Positions 1-11,864 of a DNA stretch of 64,000 bases are shown piece after piece; position 1 is the first letter of the stretch, and each line of letters opens with the position of its first letter. The translations under genes were made by a program, and so were the position numbers. The notes beneath the pieces were generated by a model. The model was not told where the DNA came from. It did no database searches and saw nothing but the letters and a program-made list of their open reading frames with translations. Where the stretch lies: NCBI RefSeq assembly GCF_010093595.1, contig NW_022985437.1, forward strand, positions 1,854,194-1,918,193, written 5' to 3'. The DNA is from Mytilinidion resinicola. Taxonomy: Eukaryota; Ascomycota; Dothideomycetes; Mytilinidiales; Mytilinidiaceae.

Positions 1-1667
1 TTAACATGCTGATGCTTATTAACCGGTCTCCAAACAAGATCCATAGGCCCCTTCGCTCTCTGCATAGAATCTTGCTGGCGATAGCGAATAGATGCATGTA
101 GGAGCTTGTCTCGTAGGTCTCGACAGAATTGTAGATGAGTATCTTGGCGTAATGCGCGCTCGCCTGAGCCCGGCTCGGGCCTGTATAATAAGAGCATGTA
201 GCTATTGCCCACAACCGTATCCAACAGGAAACTCCACAATAGCTTCCATGTCTTTCTGTGGACACGATTTGTATTATAATAGCTGCGCATCTGGTCTGCC
301 ACGTCCACGCCGCACATCCAGAGGTTATACTTATTAATTATTACTGGAATATTAAGCCACGCCTGCGCCTTTTTACTAAATATCTTCACCGTTTAATAAT
401 ATCCTGTAGCTGTTTTTATAGGTTGTTTCCGTAGCTTAGCAATATAATCCTTCCCGTTATGCACAGTAGACAGGAATAAGACTATTGTTGCATCTTTCCA
501 GGCGAATTCCATTACCTTATAACTCTTTAACAACTTGCTATATAGCGTGCCCTATGGAATTTACCTATTATAGCTTAACTTAAGGTCTATAAGCAATAGA
601 GAGAAGCTCTCTGCAGGCTTAATCTTCTTCCTCTTTATCTAGCGTTGTAAAGCGCTAGATTGTTCCTTAATAGCAACAATATTTATCTTAATTCCTTCCA
701 TCTCTTCTCTCTTTATTTTAGTTGTACGCACGGTGCCAGCTGCTCCTATTCTAAGCTTACGGAGCCTCTTAGATAGCTTTATATTAGAGAAAAGATTATC
801 TAGCTAAACTACGTGCTTATAAGGTGGATAAAGGGGTTAATTTATAATAGAATTATATTGTGTTAAAAGATTAAGCACAACGGCTTATATTTTAGTAAAG
901 CCTTCTGTAAGAAATAATTTGTTAAGGTTAATAGGGCCTTTCTTATCTCCCTTAGCATGCTATAGCTAATTAAGAATATAGCCTTAATTTACAAGAACCT
1001 ATATTTTAAACCCCTCCGGCGTTGGTTTAGATAGAATATTAACAATTTTGCTAGCCCGTCCTATAAACCTCTATATTGTTTTATTAATAGTAAGGTAAGG
1101 GCCTAGGGTCCAGTATATGCAGCTGTGTACTTATAGATACTTAGAGAGCTTATCTATATGCTTAAATATTAAATAGAATCTATTCTAGGGCATAGAAGAG
1201 CACTAAAAGTACTAATTAATCTGCTTAAACCAGGTCTTTAAAATATAGTCTTTTACTATATAGCTAGCACCACGTAATCTAGGGCCCTAATAGTCCTTAA
1301 CGCGCTTCTCCATAGTAACTCCTATATAAATAAGTATTCTAAAATAGGCATAGAGCTCGTGCCTTATAGTTGGCTTCCATGGCCGTGGCAGGCGCACGTT
1401 GGTGGGCCGGTGCTGTTCTGCATGCTCGTTTGTCCACTGCACCATCTTCTCCATTATTTTATTGGTAAAGAATAGCTTAAAAATGGCCATAGGATTATGC
1501 CGATTAAGACCAGAGGGCATAGAGGCTCTCCCTGGAGCATGCCAACTGTTAATGCGGAGCGGAGAGAACTCGGGCAGCGGCGCCGGCTTTGGGGGGGGTG
1601 TTTTCGCTTGTTTTGTACGAGAATCCTTCCATTTGGCATAGTTAATATCATTTAATATTCTGGGCAT
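1..1667 (-). mobile_element. piggyBac-like (DDE_Tnp_1_7) transposase relic, RIP-mutated, cut by window edge
   Basis: Read on the minus strand from about 1667 down to about 60, the translation follows a fungal piggyBac-type transposase nearly end to end. The N-terminal part (1667-1287) is open and contains FKLFFTNKIMEKMVQWTNEH and ELYAYFRILIYIGVTMEKR. Downstream one can still read RASKIVNILSKPTPEGFKI, WLDNLF, GAAGTVRTTK and, near the end, GVDVADQMRSYYNTNRVHRK followed by TWKLLWSFLLDTVVGNSY. These blocks are interrupted by several TAG/TAA codons where Trp or Gln codons are expected, fitting C-to-T and G-to-A mutation. The relic cannot encode active transposase. No terminal repeats were located; the left end lies outside the window. 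Confidence 0.8.
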
Positions 1668-2131
1668 AATTAGGCATTAATTGCTGTCTTTTTAGGTGGG
1701 TTCTGGTTAATTGTTATGCCTGACAATGTTTGTATATCTAAGAATAATGTTCGCTTGGCGTTGGCCCGAGCGTTGCGCCTCGACGGGTTAAGGGATAGCA
1801 TTATTGGTATTAGGTGTAGAAGCGGCATCCACCTCAGTCTCCGAATAAGAATAAACACTGTAAGCTAGAGGAAGTTCGGGCTCTAGGAAGGATAAGGCGC
1901 TGACATTATTCTCGGCCCAGGTGAAGATCCAACGGCGGAAACAAGCCAGATACCCCTTTCGCGTAGACGTTAGTTTATGTTAAGAAGATATATCGGAAGT
2001 TCTTGCCTAAATCAAAAAAGGCATATTGTAGGGAAGGTGATTTGTAATATAACTTATTAGAGGGAAACATAGCTAGAGAGTATATCGCTTGCTTAGCTTC
2101 CTACTTTATCTTTATACGCAGATCCGTAGAC
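1668..2131. other. AT-rich flank between two transposons
   Basis: This stretch lies between the start of the piggyBac-like relic and the LTR retrotransposon. It may hold the non-coding 5' end of the piggyBac element. I see no supported gene and could not recognise a terminal inverted repeat. It ends with TAGAC (2127-2131), the left copy of the LTR element's target-site duplication. Confidence 0.5.
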
Positions 2132-2541
2132 TATCACGATAGCGCTACACGCAAGAGGTCGAGGGCTCAAAGAGGAGCGTTGATTAGGTGCTATGTACAA
2201 TGCTACGTGGAGAATCAAGACATTGTGTAAGGAACAGGAAGACGGGAGACGGGCCACCGGATATAAGGGCGTGGCCGAGCGCGTGGCGTACGGCCTCTAT
2301 GCCGTTTCGGCGCGTGGCACGCGTGTACGCGAGGTCCTTACCAGATCAGGTGATAGGAAAAGGGGGCAGCCGGTAGGTGGCTGGAGCGGGACAGGATAGG
2401 AAGCGGAAGCGAGACGGGAGCGGAGCAGGGCAGGCAGGGCAGGAGGCCGGCCAACGGTAGTAGGCCGGTGCAGATTGCTGGAGTTGTAGCAATCTGCGGC
2501 AGAATTTCGGTAGGTAGGGTGTCGCGGTCGATACCGTGACA
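2132..2541 (-). repeat. 3' LTR of the gypsy element (left copy)
   Basis: The 410-bp left LTR ends ...GTGACA; its outer start TATCACG is a one-transition variant of the expected TGTCACG, so the LTR has short inverted ends TGTCAC/GTGACA. It differs from the right copy at scattered sites. Those I compared (near 2136, 2158-2167, 2193-2204, 2216-2222, 2371, 2431, 2488) are all C/T or G/A. The GC-rich central part (about 2230-2540) keeps many CpA/TpG dinucleotides, unlike the interior. Confidence 0.92.
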
Positions 2542-5500
2542 GTACCCCCCTCCTAAACCCAAGTCTCTTAGCGAGTAGGAGGCGCTGTTCGTGATATATA
2601 CGGCTATTTATCGGGAGTAGGGCCGTGAATTAAATCTTAATTAAGGTTTCAGGGTCCAGCAGGACGGGGCTTATCGGACGCAGGATCGTGAGCTTCGGGG
2701 TGGCGGCAATAATAATCAGCCGCAGTAGTAGTGTCCTTTAGGTTGTTAACGGGTTGCCAGGATAGGTTGTTGTATCCAGTCCATTAGACTAAGTACTTAT
2801 ATTGCTTTCGGCGCCGGTTTAGGTGTATGCCTTTAATATAGTTAATATACTATTTAGTCTCTTTTTTAACTTAAATAGGTTTAGGTGGGGGTAACTCCTA
2901 GCTAGGCAGGTAGTTAGCTTGCAGAGCGGCAGGACAGAGTAATAAGATATAGAAGACAGGATATATCTTTATAGATTTAGGTAGGCCTAGTTAATAGGTA
3001 TACGGAAAGATAATCTGTATAATCGGGAACTTCCTTAGGTTCTTCTAATTAAGCTTTTTAGTAGGTTAATTTATACAGATATTCTATATATTTAACTAAA
3101 CTTTATTACCTACTTTATAGGCCGGTGCGCCTATATATTTTTAGTTAGCGTATTCTTCTTATATTACTTAGGCCTAAGTTATTTTTTTGCAGATAAACTG
3201 CTTAATATCTAATATTTTATTAACTATCTAATTAGCTTTAAGTGCTTGCAGTGCTTAATAGGTAAGGCGCGGAGTTTTTAATAGCGGTTTAAAGCCTATT
3301 TTTAGGTGTTATCCTAAAATAGCAATAAATAGTATTACTGTTGTTAATTTAGATTAGGTATTATTTACTTTAAACTAAGTAGACGGCAGCTAGGTAACCT
3401 AGTTATCTTGCTTATAGTTTATATAGGCGCGGAGGACTTATTCTAGTATTAAATTAGCCTTCTCTATTTAGCTATTAGTTTCCGGGTAGAAGGCTAATAA
3501 TAATTAGGCTTTAATATATAGTTGCTTATAGAGTTTATCCTAAAATATAGAAATAAACTGCAATCCTTAATTAGATATATATATATATTAGGCAATCTAT
3601 AATATACCTAAATATATTAGTAGAATAGGTTAGCTATAGCCTTAGCTATAATTATTCTATAGGGAATTATATATTAGTACTTACTTAGGCGGTCTACTAT
3701 AACTATAATATTAGTACAGCCTTTAGATTTAGGTAGTTTAATAATAAAGTTAATAGAAATATCTTACTAGTAATACTGCAGGACAGGCAGAGGTTTTAGA
3801 AAGCTATTATACTTTTCTTTTAAAGCCTTTATATAGTAATAGGTGTAATAGTATACTATAAATTAGCGGATTATTTTAAATATATATAGCTAGTAGTATT
3901 TTCTTTAGAGGATTTCTAGAGTTTTTCTATATTTAGGGTGGCCGCTAATAGGAGAATTATATACGTAATAAAGCAGTTTAATCTTTAGTTTATTATTATT
4001 AGAAATTGCTATTTAGTTGCAGAAGTAGAGCTTACTATCTTACTTTTTATATTTGCTTAGGGTAATCTTCTTAGAGCGGTATACTCTAGAGCGTAATATT
4101 TCTAGAACTTCCTGGATAAACTTATTATTTAGGTATTTATCCTTAATAATCTCCTAAATTATTTAGTTAGTTTCTATTAGATTTAACTATATAAATAGGT
4201 TAGAATAGAGTAGTATCTAATTTTAGGCTGCTTAAGTTTCTTTTTACGCAGGCGTATTTTATATATAATATATTAAGGCGTTAGGCTTCTTACTATACTT
4301 ACTAGGTTAGTAGGTAATTAAAAAGTTAAATTAGAATAGGTATTTAAACTAATAAGCCTATTAGTAGCTTAACTGCTTTATAGTTATAAAGTACTGCAGG
4401 TTTTTATAGTTGCTAAAAACCTAAATTAGAAATACTATGCCTTTTAGTTTAGGCCGCCACTGTTTAAAGTATTAGATAATTGCTAGGAGTTCCTTATTAT
4501 AGATTTTATAGTTATATTTAGCAGGACTTAATTATTTTAAAAAGTAGGCTATAGGTTAAAGTATTCCTTATTTATCTATTTATAAGAGCACTCTAGCATT
4601 TATATAGTTAAATAAATCGGCCTTAATAATAATTAGCAGTTTAGGGTTAAAATAACAGAAGATTAGAGCGGTAGTAAATACTGTTTTAAGTTGTTTAAAT
4701 ACTGCACGGCAGGGCTTATTAAACTAGAACAGAATATCCTTCTTTATAAGTATAATTAGGGGAGCAGCCAGGCTAGAGAAATTGTTAATAAATTATTAGT
4801 AGAAGTTTATAAATCTAATAAAGGCTTATATATTCTTAATATTATAGGGGACTTCCTAGTTATAGATATTCTTAATTTTATTTGGGTTTATACTAATTCC
4901 GCCGGTTAATATTATATACTTTAGGTAGGTAACTTTATTCTAATAGAATTCGCACTTATTAATATCTAGTTATAGGCCGGCAGCTTCTATTACTTCTAGG
5001 ACTAGCTTTATATAATACTAGTGGTTTTTAAAGTTTTTACTATATATTAGAATATTATTAATATATATAGTATAGAATATATCTAGGTACAGGCGGAGCA
5101 TATTATTTATATAGTATTAGAATATACTAGAAGCGTTAGCTAATCTAAATAGTATTACTAGGTATTTAAACAGGCTATATCGCGTCCGGAAGGCAGTTAG
5201 CTATTTATTTTCTTTCGCGATTTATAAGCGATTAAATACGGAGATAATATTAAGCTTTATATAGTATTTTACCTTACTTAATTATGCTAGGGTCTCCTAA
5301 ATTAAGGGAATTAGGTATTAGTTTTTAATAGTTATAGTATTTAGCGCGCAGTAGTTAATATAGAATTATAGGCCTCCTCCAGGCTTCTTAATAAAGATAA
5401 CTAGAGAGGTAATAGGTAATAAACTAGTATAGATAAATCCTTTTATAAGGTTATTATTAAGGTACTTCCTTAGCACCTTTAATTTGTTTTATAATATTTT

Positions 5501-7693
5501 ATATAATAGGCTAAATCTATACAGTTTACTATTTTTAAGCATAATTTTATAATTATATATTTAGTATTTAGGTAACTTATTAGCTTCCTATTAGGAGAAG
5601 GTTTTTAGCAAATAGTAATATTATACTAGGACTTTTATAGCTAGGTTAGTTTAGGTTTTTAGAGCTAAAGCCTTATTAATATTAGTAATAGTAATAGCAA
5701 AGATTTTATAATTAGGTTATTAGGCTAATTAGGTTATAAACGCCGCGTTTAGTATATAGATATTTATCCGGGTATTAGGTTTAAATTTAGAATTAGATTT
5801 AGTTTCGGGTTCGGTTTCTAGCTTAGGTTTAGCGTCGGGTATATTTATCTAGTATACTATTTTAGGAAGCTAGTAATTATATTAGTATTATATAGATAGG
5901 CTCGATTACTATAAGTAAAAGTATTAGGTTAGAAGTATTAGGCACTACTTAATAAGGGGCGCTTTAGGAAGCTATTCTATATAAGTTCTTATTATAGAGG
6001 TTTAGAAGTTGCGTAGGTATTATACCTAGTATTAGAATAATTAAAATAACAGTTATTAGTTATTATAGTTAAATCTAATATAGTGCTTATATAGCTAGGG
6101 CTATTCTAGTAGCAGCTTATATTTGCCGAGTTCTAGTATATAGAGACGGATCTGTTTTATATAGTTTAGGTAGTAGAGGGTTACTTATATAAAGTATATA
6201 ATCTATTCTTTTTTAAGCATTTTTCTATTAAATCTTATTAGGCATAAAATATAAGGGAGCAGGTTAAGGCAGAGGTTCTATACGCGCGCTAGATTCCTGT
6301 AAATATAACCTATACCTATAGCTCTACTATTAATTAGAGCTATAGTATCTATATAGGTAGGGCCTTATTATATAGAAATAGGAATAAGAATCTATTATTT
6401 CTAGGAGTTAGGTTTAGGTTCTTTAAATAGGTTTATAGAAATCCGGGGTTAGAATAGTTCTAGGGGGCAACTTAGCCCTAGAATAGGGCTTTTAATAACT
6501 TTTTTATATAGGATAAGCGGCTATTTCTAGATTAATTAAAGCTAAAAAATAAAGCAGTAGATATAAAGGAATAGCAGGCAGATAAAAATTAGGTGGAATT
6601 AGTTAATTACATGTATATACGCGGTCGGGGGCTTAAAGGCTTATCTACGCTAGATAATTAGACTTAGGGTAAAGGAACAGAGCAATTATAGGAGATATAG
6701 CTATGCTTTCCGCATTTAAAGTAGAGGCCCTTTTAATAATATTTATCTTATTTGGCTAAGCCGGCTGGAGCATATTTAGATATATTAATTTCTATTATAT
6801 CTAGGTCCTTTTATAATAGAGGGGAATATTAAAAGGGTTAGCTAGGCAGAAATTATAGATTATTATTATACTTCGCGATTAAGTTAGTATAATTATTTAG
6901 ATTATCTAGGGTAGTAGCACTAACTATTATATAGCAGAGTTTATTAAAGAGAAAGTATTAGAGCTAAGTTATTAGGCCAGCTTTATTTAGATTTATATTA
7001 GCGGTAAGTTGTTAAAATTTAGTAAAGTATAATATAAAGGCACGCCTTTTTTACTTTAGTATATAGAGTTAATTTAAGGATATAAGTTTCTAGTTTAGAT
7101 TGCTATATATAGCCTATAGGAATTAGATAAGTTAATTAATAGTATAGATATTTTAGTTTATTAAGGGGTTAATAAGTATTAATAGGTTAGATTCTAATTA
7201 AAAGTAAGTATATAGCAGGCGAGCACGTTTAGTTAGGTATTAATTAGTATTTCCTTCCAGTTTATACTATAGTTGTCGGATAAAGATTAGGAGTTTCTTT
7301 TAACTCCCTTTAAATATTAGAGGGTTAATTAGATATTTAGTCTTTAGGATTAGCAGGGCGGCGGCTGTTAAAGAGGAGTCTATTAAAGTTAGCAGAGTAA
7401 CTTTAATAGTTAGGGTCTATATATAGTTTATATTATTAGCAGGTATTAAGCTATTATTTAATTTATAAATAGAAGGCCCTGTAAATTATTAGTCGGGCGC
7501 TAGTAGTGGAGTAGGGGTAGATTTAGACCGAATTGCGGCTACTTCCTCCTGCAGAGCAGCAATTTCCTATTTCTAGGCGGACAGAACTTCTATTACGGCA
7601 GCCTACTATTCCTTTATAGAGCTAATAAGCTCTAGAAGCATTATAGTCGGGTTAGCAGGGGTGTTTATAGTAGTAAGAGTAGACATAATATAA

Positions 7694-8103
7694 TATTACA
7701 ATAGCGCTACACGCAAGAGGTTAAGGGCTTAAAGAGGAGCGTTGATTAGGTGCTATATATAATACTACGTGGAGAATTAAGACGTTGTGTAAGGAACAGG
7801 AAGACGGGAGACGGGCCACCGGATATAAGGGCGTGGCCGAGCGCGTGGCGTACGGCCTCTATGCCGTTTCGGCGCGTGGCACGCGTGTACGCGAGGTCCT
7901 TACCAGATCAGGTGATAGGAAAAGGGGGCAGCTGGTAGGTGGCTGGAGCGGGACAGGATAGGAAGCGGAAGCGAGACGGGAGCGGAGCAGGGTAGGCAGG
8001 GCAGGAGGCCGGCCAACGGTAGTAGGCCGGTGCAGATTGCTGGAGTTATAGCAATCTGCGGCAGAATTTCGGTAGGTAGGGTGTCGCGGTCGATACCGTG
8101 ACA
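7694..8103 (-). repeat. 5' LTR of the gypsy element (right copy)
   Basis: This is the 410-bp partner of 2132-2541. It begins TATTACAATAGCGC and ends GATACCGTGACA, then the TAGAC duplication. It carries more A/T at its outer left end than the other LTR. A Gag-like ATG sits only 7 nt inside the LTR boundary (7686 on the minus strand), leaving very little room for a conventional tRNA primer-binding site. Confidence 0.92.
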
Positions 8104-8243
8104 TAGACCAGAGAACTGGATTTAAGAGTCTGGCGTATATTAGAGACGGGATTCTTAATACAGGAACCGCCGCTTAACCTTATTATACATAGTCTAGGTC
8201 AAATTAGAACTAATCGGCATTTAGCTTCTTTTAAGGATAAGCC

Positions 8244-8802
8244 TACTTATTACCGCCCTTTTTACTACCTATTAGCCCCCTTTTTGCTATATATAACCCC
8301 CCTAGATTTAGCCTAGCTCCAGCCCGTATTAATATTGTTCTATTAATTATGCTCGCTTGCTTGCAACCTATACAAAGAATTAAATAACTCCTAGAAGCGG
8401 AAAGCGCCTAGATAGCTACCTCTTAATTGCTGATTAAAAGGACCGCCCTAAACACTATTATACTAAGGTTTCACACCCGAATATCCTTATGCTGCACCAG
8501 CTCCTTTACTATAAACAGCCTCCTCCTAAGGAGTAGACAGAGGGCCATCCTTAAGGGCTAGTTAACTATTAGGGACTAAGGAAATAGAGCCCTTGGTCAC
8601 TGTTAGGGTGCTGGCTTAGCTAGCGGAGAGATCTGGTGCGGTATTAGTGAATTAAAACCTGTTATTAAACAATATTATCGCCTAAGCGACAGCCTAATTA
8701 GTGGAGCAAAGTTATTACAAGCCGGAGCTAGGCTAAACCTAGGGGGGGTTATATACAACAAAAAGGGGGGTTATACGCAGCAAAAAGGGGGGTTATAAGT
8801 AG
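8244..8802. mobile_element. Inverted-repeat element (MITE or deleted pogo/Fot1-type) with tandem C-tract termini
   Basis: About 75 bp at 8244-8320 recur inverted at 8725-8802. Each arm has three tandem units of roughly 20 bp (CCCCCCTTTTTTGCT plus TATAA) followed by a shared block TTTAGCCTAGCTCC. Between the arms, plus-strand translation around 8350-8650 resembles the N-terminal helix-turn-helix part of a pogo-family transposase (a run reading RIKQLLEAES, then ...FTINSLLLRSRQRAIL), with stops. The arms are clear; the family assignment is tentative. It is probably a non-autonomous derivative. Confidence 0.55.
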
Positions 8803-10473
8803 TATCGTCCTATTTATAACGAAAGTACTCCGCACTAGCAACCTGCATGATTAGACCGGCTTATATCAACGCGCCCAGATGCGAGATTGAAACCTCGCCT
8901 CTTTACTTACGGTTAGAGAGAACCGATTAGGGACAGCATGGTGAATTATGAGGTGGAACGTTAGCGCAAGTTCAGCTGGGCCAAATCTGGACTTACTGTA
9001 AAGACTAAAATTAGATGTGATGAAAAATTGCGATGGACCGTCTTCTGGGCTTCGTTTCCCGGATGGCATGTTGTCTTTGTAGAGAGACTTACGAACTTGC
9101 AGCGCTTGCCACACAGAGACTGAACTTGTGAAATAGAGGAGATAGATCGGTGTAAGCTTAGGTGACACCGCTCGGAGTCCTTCGATAAGATTCCAAAATT
9201 CTGAATGAAGTGGAAATAGATCAATTGCAATGATGCGCGGAAAATAGCCTGGCCACCTCAGACGAAAGTGTCTACCATTACTCAGAAGGAGCATTAATAT
9301 ATCTGCTTCGAATCATCGAAAGAACATGAGACCACTCAATTTAGTAGCAAGCGAATGTACGTATATAGGCTTTGGCGTCGTATTATAGCAGCGCTAGGCT
9401 ATAAATTCACTACTGCCGATCATCTCGAATGTGATTGATAGAGAGACTTTGGTGCTGTGAAAAAAATGCCCATCAGACATCTGATGAAAGATCCAACTCC
9501 GTGTTCAACATAGCTATACCTGCCTTTTGAAGGCCCCGATTTCATTCTTTAGCAGTGTCCAGTCATGTTTTTGACTCAATGGCTGAGTTTCTGACTATCA
9601 AAGTCGGTATTCAAGGCCCTGTATACAGCTCTGCCATTTGTCGTCGCTGATCTCGAGGTAATTTTTGACATAGCTTGGCTTGCTTTGATGTATTTTTTCA
9701 GAAATATGTAGAGATGTAAACTACGTCGCTCCCCATCGTGGATGGAGCTTCCTGAGCTGGTCTAACGACGCATGTGGTAGACGAAAACGGCTGACGTATC
9801 ACTTAAACCTATGAGGATCCTTCGAAGCGAGCTAGCCAGTAGTAAACACGGGTATATGGATTTATGATGAGGCAGTCTCTTAGTATCTGCCAGTGCTGGA
9901 ACGTGAGAACTTTGCCCCGCCTAGAAGCTGTACTGAAAGCTCTTGGGTTTAGTCTTCGATATCGAGTTAGTAGGGCTGTGAAGTGACTTCAGTATCACCG
10001 GTTTTGAACGCGTGATGAAGAGTTACAAGTTGTGGTTGAAGAGGAAGTGTCGCGAGGTCAGGGCGGGTCAGCTTAAGCTTGGCGTGTTGACGTGAAGCAC
10101 AACATCGGGAGACAAATTTAGTCCCTTCCACATCTTTTCTCCCTACGTTATTTGTCTTTACCAATTGCCCACCATAGCTGTAACCTCGCTCGATACCTAC
10201 ATATCCTGGGGTATCGGCGGCGCATCCCCAAAACATAGAATCGCGTAAACTACCTATAAAGGTAAGTAGCTTACTCCAACGACCTCACTCACCCCCAAAT
10301 TCGAGTTAGCATACACGCCCCTTTCAGTCCTCTCGAACCTGCCAGCAGGCGCCCTCAATGCTCTAACCCAGAGCGGTCACAATCGCTCGATTCTCGCGGG
10401 AGCATGCCCTTGACGCTCTCGACGACTCGAATCCTTCCTTAGCAGGCCTGAAGCACACCCTGTTCAGTCAACG
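8803..10473. other. Intergenic, end of the AT-rich island
   Basis: Base composition returns towards balanced after about 8.85 kb. Open frames here (longest 8866-9294 minus, 142 codons) have no recognisable domain, no codon bias and overlapping alternatives, so I do not call genes. No tRNA-like cloverleaf was seen. Confidence 0.5.
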
Positions 10474-11073
10474 TTGTCGCAATCGTATAATACCACGCCT
10501 AGACAGCAGGAACACTTGGGATATCAGCGGCGACAAAAGGTTGAACTCGGTAAAATGATCTCAGCTGCAGGAATTAAGACGCTGGGGTCCTGGGCCCTAG
10601 GAATGCCCTCGAAAGCGCACCTATTCATAAGACAGCTACAGCCAAACTGTTTCAAGTCGTGTCTACCTATTTGTCGCGACTTCTCCGTGTCGGTATCACA
10701 TCCTTGGCCCACCGGCGACGAAAGCGAACAGAGGGCTCCTAGGCCATGTCCGTCTCCAGAATGGCAACCACGGAAAAGTAAAGGCGGGGAATACGATACA
10801 TCAGTATCTCAGGTCTATAAGCGGCAAATAGTACGGCCTGATGGGAGCGCCCAACACTGTCCCGACTGTAGAAGACTATTCAATGATTGCCCAAAACATA
10901 CCAATTTGAAGTCGGGTAGGGTAACCAGTAAGCGTTTCGACCCTGATAGGGATGCTTGGCTATGTCTTACGTGCGTAGATCACTTCTACGACAGATACGT
11001 CAAATATGTTCTCGCGAAGCCTACAGAGGCAAGCACTGAGTTTGTGCAACACCTACTCGAAAGGAAAGATTAA
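10474..11073 (+). CDS. Hypothetical protein with a C-x2-C ... C-x2-C zinc-finger-like motif
   Basis: A 199-codon ORF; the reading from residue 1 is provisional because an upstream exon could exist. Residues 130-180 contain CPDC and, 31 residues later, CLTC, embedded in DAWLCLTCVDHFYDRYVKYV. This recalls GATA-type or other treble-clef zinc fingers but with a much longer loop than the classical 17-18 residues. Just downstream, in another frame (about 11067-11309), a second similar block reads GLWLCKLCADNYENQVRSRW, so the gene either continues through an unseen splice or frameshift, or is a decayed tandem-finger gene. The N-terminal 100 residues show no domain. Function unknown. Confidence 0.45.
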   Translation: MSQSYNTTPRQQEHLGYQRRQKVELGKMISAAGIKTLGSWALGMPSKAHLFIRQLQPNCFKSCLPICRDFSVSVSHPWPTGDESEQRAPRPCPSPEWQPRKSKGGEYDTSVSQVYKRQIVRPDGSAQHCPDCRRLFNDCPKHTNLKSGRVTSKRFDPDRDAWLCLTCVDHFYDRYVKYVLAKPTEASTEFVQHLLERKD

Positions 11074-11864
11074 AGCATATATCAAAGACACCGAAACCGT
11101 CAGCTTGTGAGAATGAGAGCTATGGCCGGGAGCTAAAGGGGAAGGCTCACTTCCGTCCAGAACATGGTCCCTCTGGTCTCTGGCTCTGCAAATTATGTGC
11201 CGACAATTACGAGAATCAAGTACGATCTAGGTGGGATGCATGGAAGGGACTCAGTTTAAAATGCATTGACACTTGCCGAATGACCCCCCAAAGATTTCGA
11301 CCGCGCTGTTCGAAGTAGCCAACAAGAAAGCATATGATGCGGGCAGCGTGTTGCGGTAACAGCGAGGTGTGCTTATCTGGATCTGACAATATGGATGGCA
11401 GCTACCCTCATATTTCACGACTCTTGACGCAAATAACTTCATAACCTCTTTTCGAGTAATCTGTGAATATAATTACCACTTCCTGCCTTCGTCGTAGCTC
11501 CGAGAGTGTTGGAACAACGTCGTGTATACGCCGATTTCATAGCAAGACAATACACCAGAGGGCTTCATCGTAACTCTCTGCACTTACCGCCACTGCCAAA
11601 GACACCTCCGGGTCTCTAAAATTGATATCAAGCGTCAGCCGGCTCGTTTTGGCCAATTTAGGACCTCGCTATACCCACCCAGACCGCCCGGCCACCAATA
11701 TTCGCTTCATGTTAGATTCGGATCCGGGTTGTAGGATGTCACGGTGGAATGAGCTCATCCCTTTACGGTATAACTCCAAAATGCAACTTTTCATATTTCT
11801 GTGACGATGCACCGAAAGTCTAAGTCTGGATGTTTCCTTCCATCCTTACAAAAGATGAACCCTC
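11074..11864. other. Downstream block with second finger-like segment, then intergenic
   Basis: Positions about 11067-11309 on the plus strand carry an open segment with the second CKLC motif described for the preceding ORF, ending in TAG. I tested a 60-bp GT-AG intron (11044-11103) to join the two; it does not keep frame. The rest up to the glucanase stop codon holds nothing I can support. Confidence 0.4.

Larger units (their letters stand above)
2132..8103 (-). mobile_element. Complete but RIP-inactivated Ty3/gypsy chromovirus LTR retrotransposon
   Basis: Two 410-bp direct repeats (2132-2541 and 7694-8103) bound a 5.2-kb interior, and the element is flanked by a perfect 5-bp duplication TAGAC (2127-2131 and 8104-8108). 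A polypurine tract next to the left LTR (complement of CCCCCCTCC at 2543-2551) and the translations give minus-strand orientation, so the 5' LTR is on the right. On the minus strand: a Gag start at 7686; a CCHC-type knuckle near 6690-6720 (CFKCGK... with the His codon now Tyr); reverse transcriptase with YINNILIYSKN at 5065-5033, where the family has two catalytic Asp; and a C-terminal chromodomain-like end near 2650-2890 (KYLVWWTGYNNLSWQPV). Interior CpA and TpG are largely converted to TpA and the frame is riddled with stops, as expected after RIP. Confidence 0.92.

Noticed and set aside
8866..9294. 142-codon minus-strand ORF near the transposon island
   Set aside because: No recognisable motif, overlapped by a second open frame, no codon bias.
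11044..11103. 60-bp intron joining the two zinc-finger blocks
   Set aside because: GT-AG ends exist but the downstream frame would be wrong by two bases.
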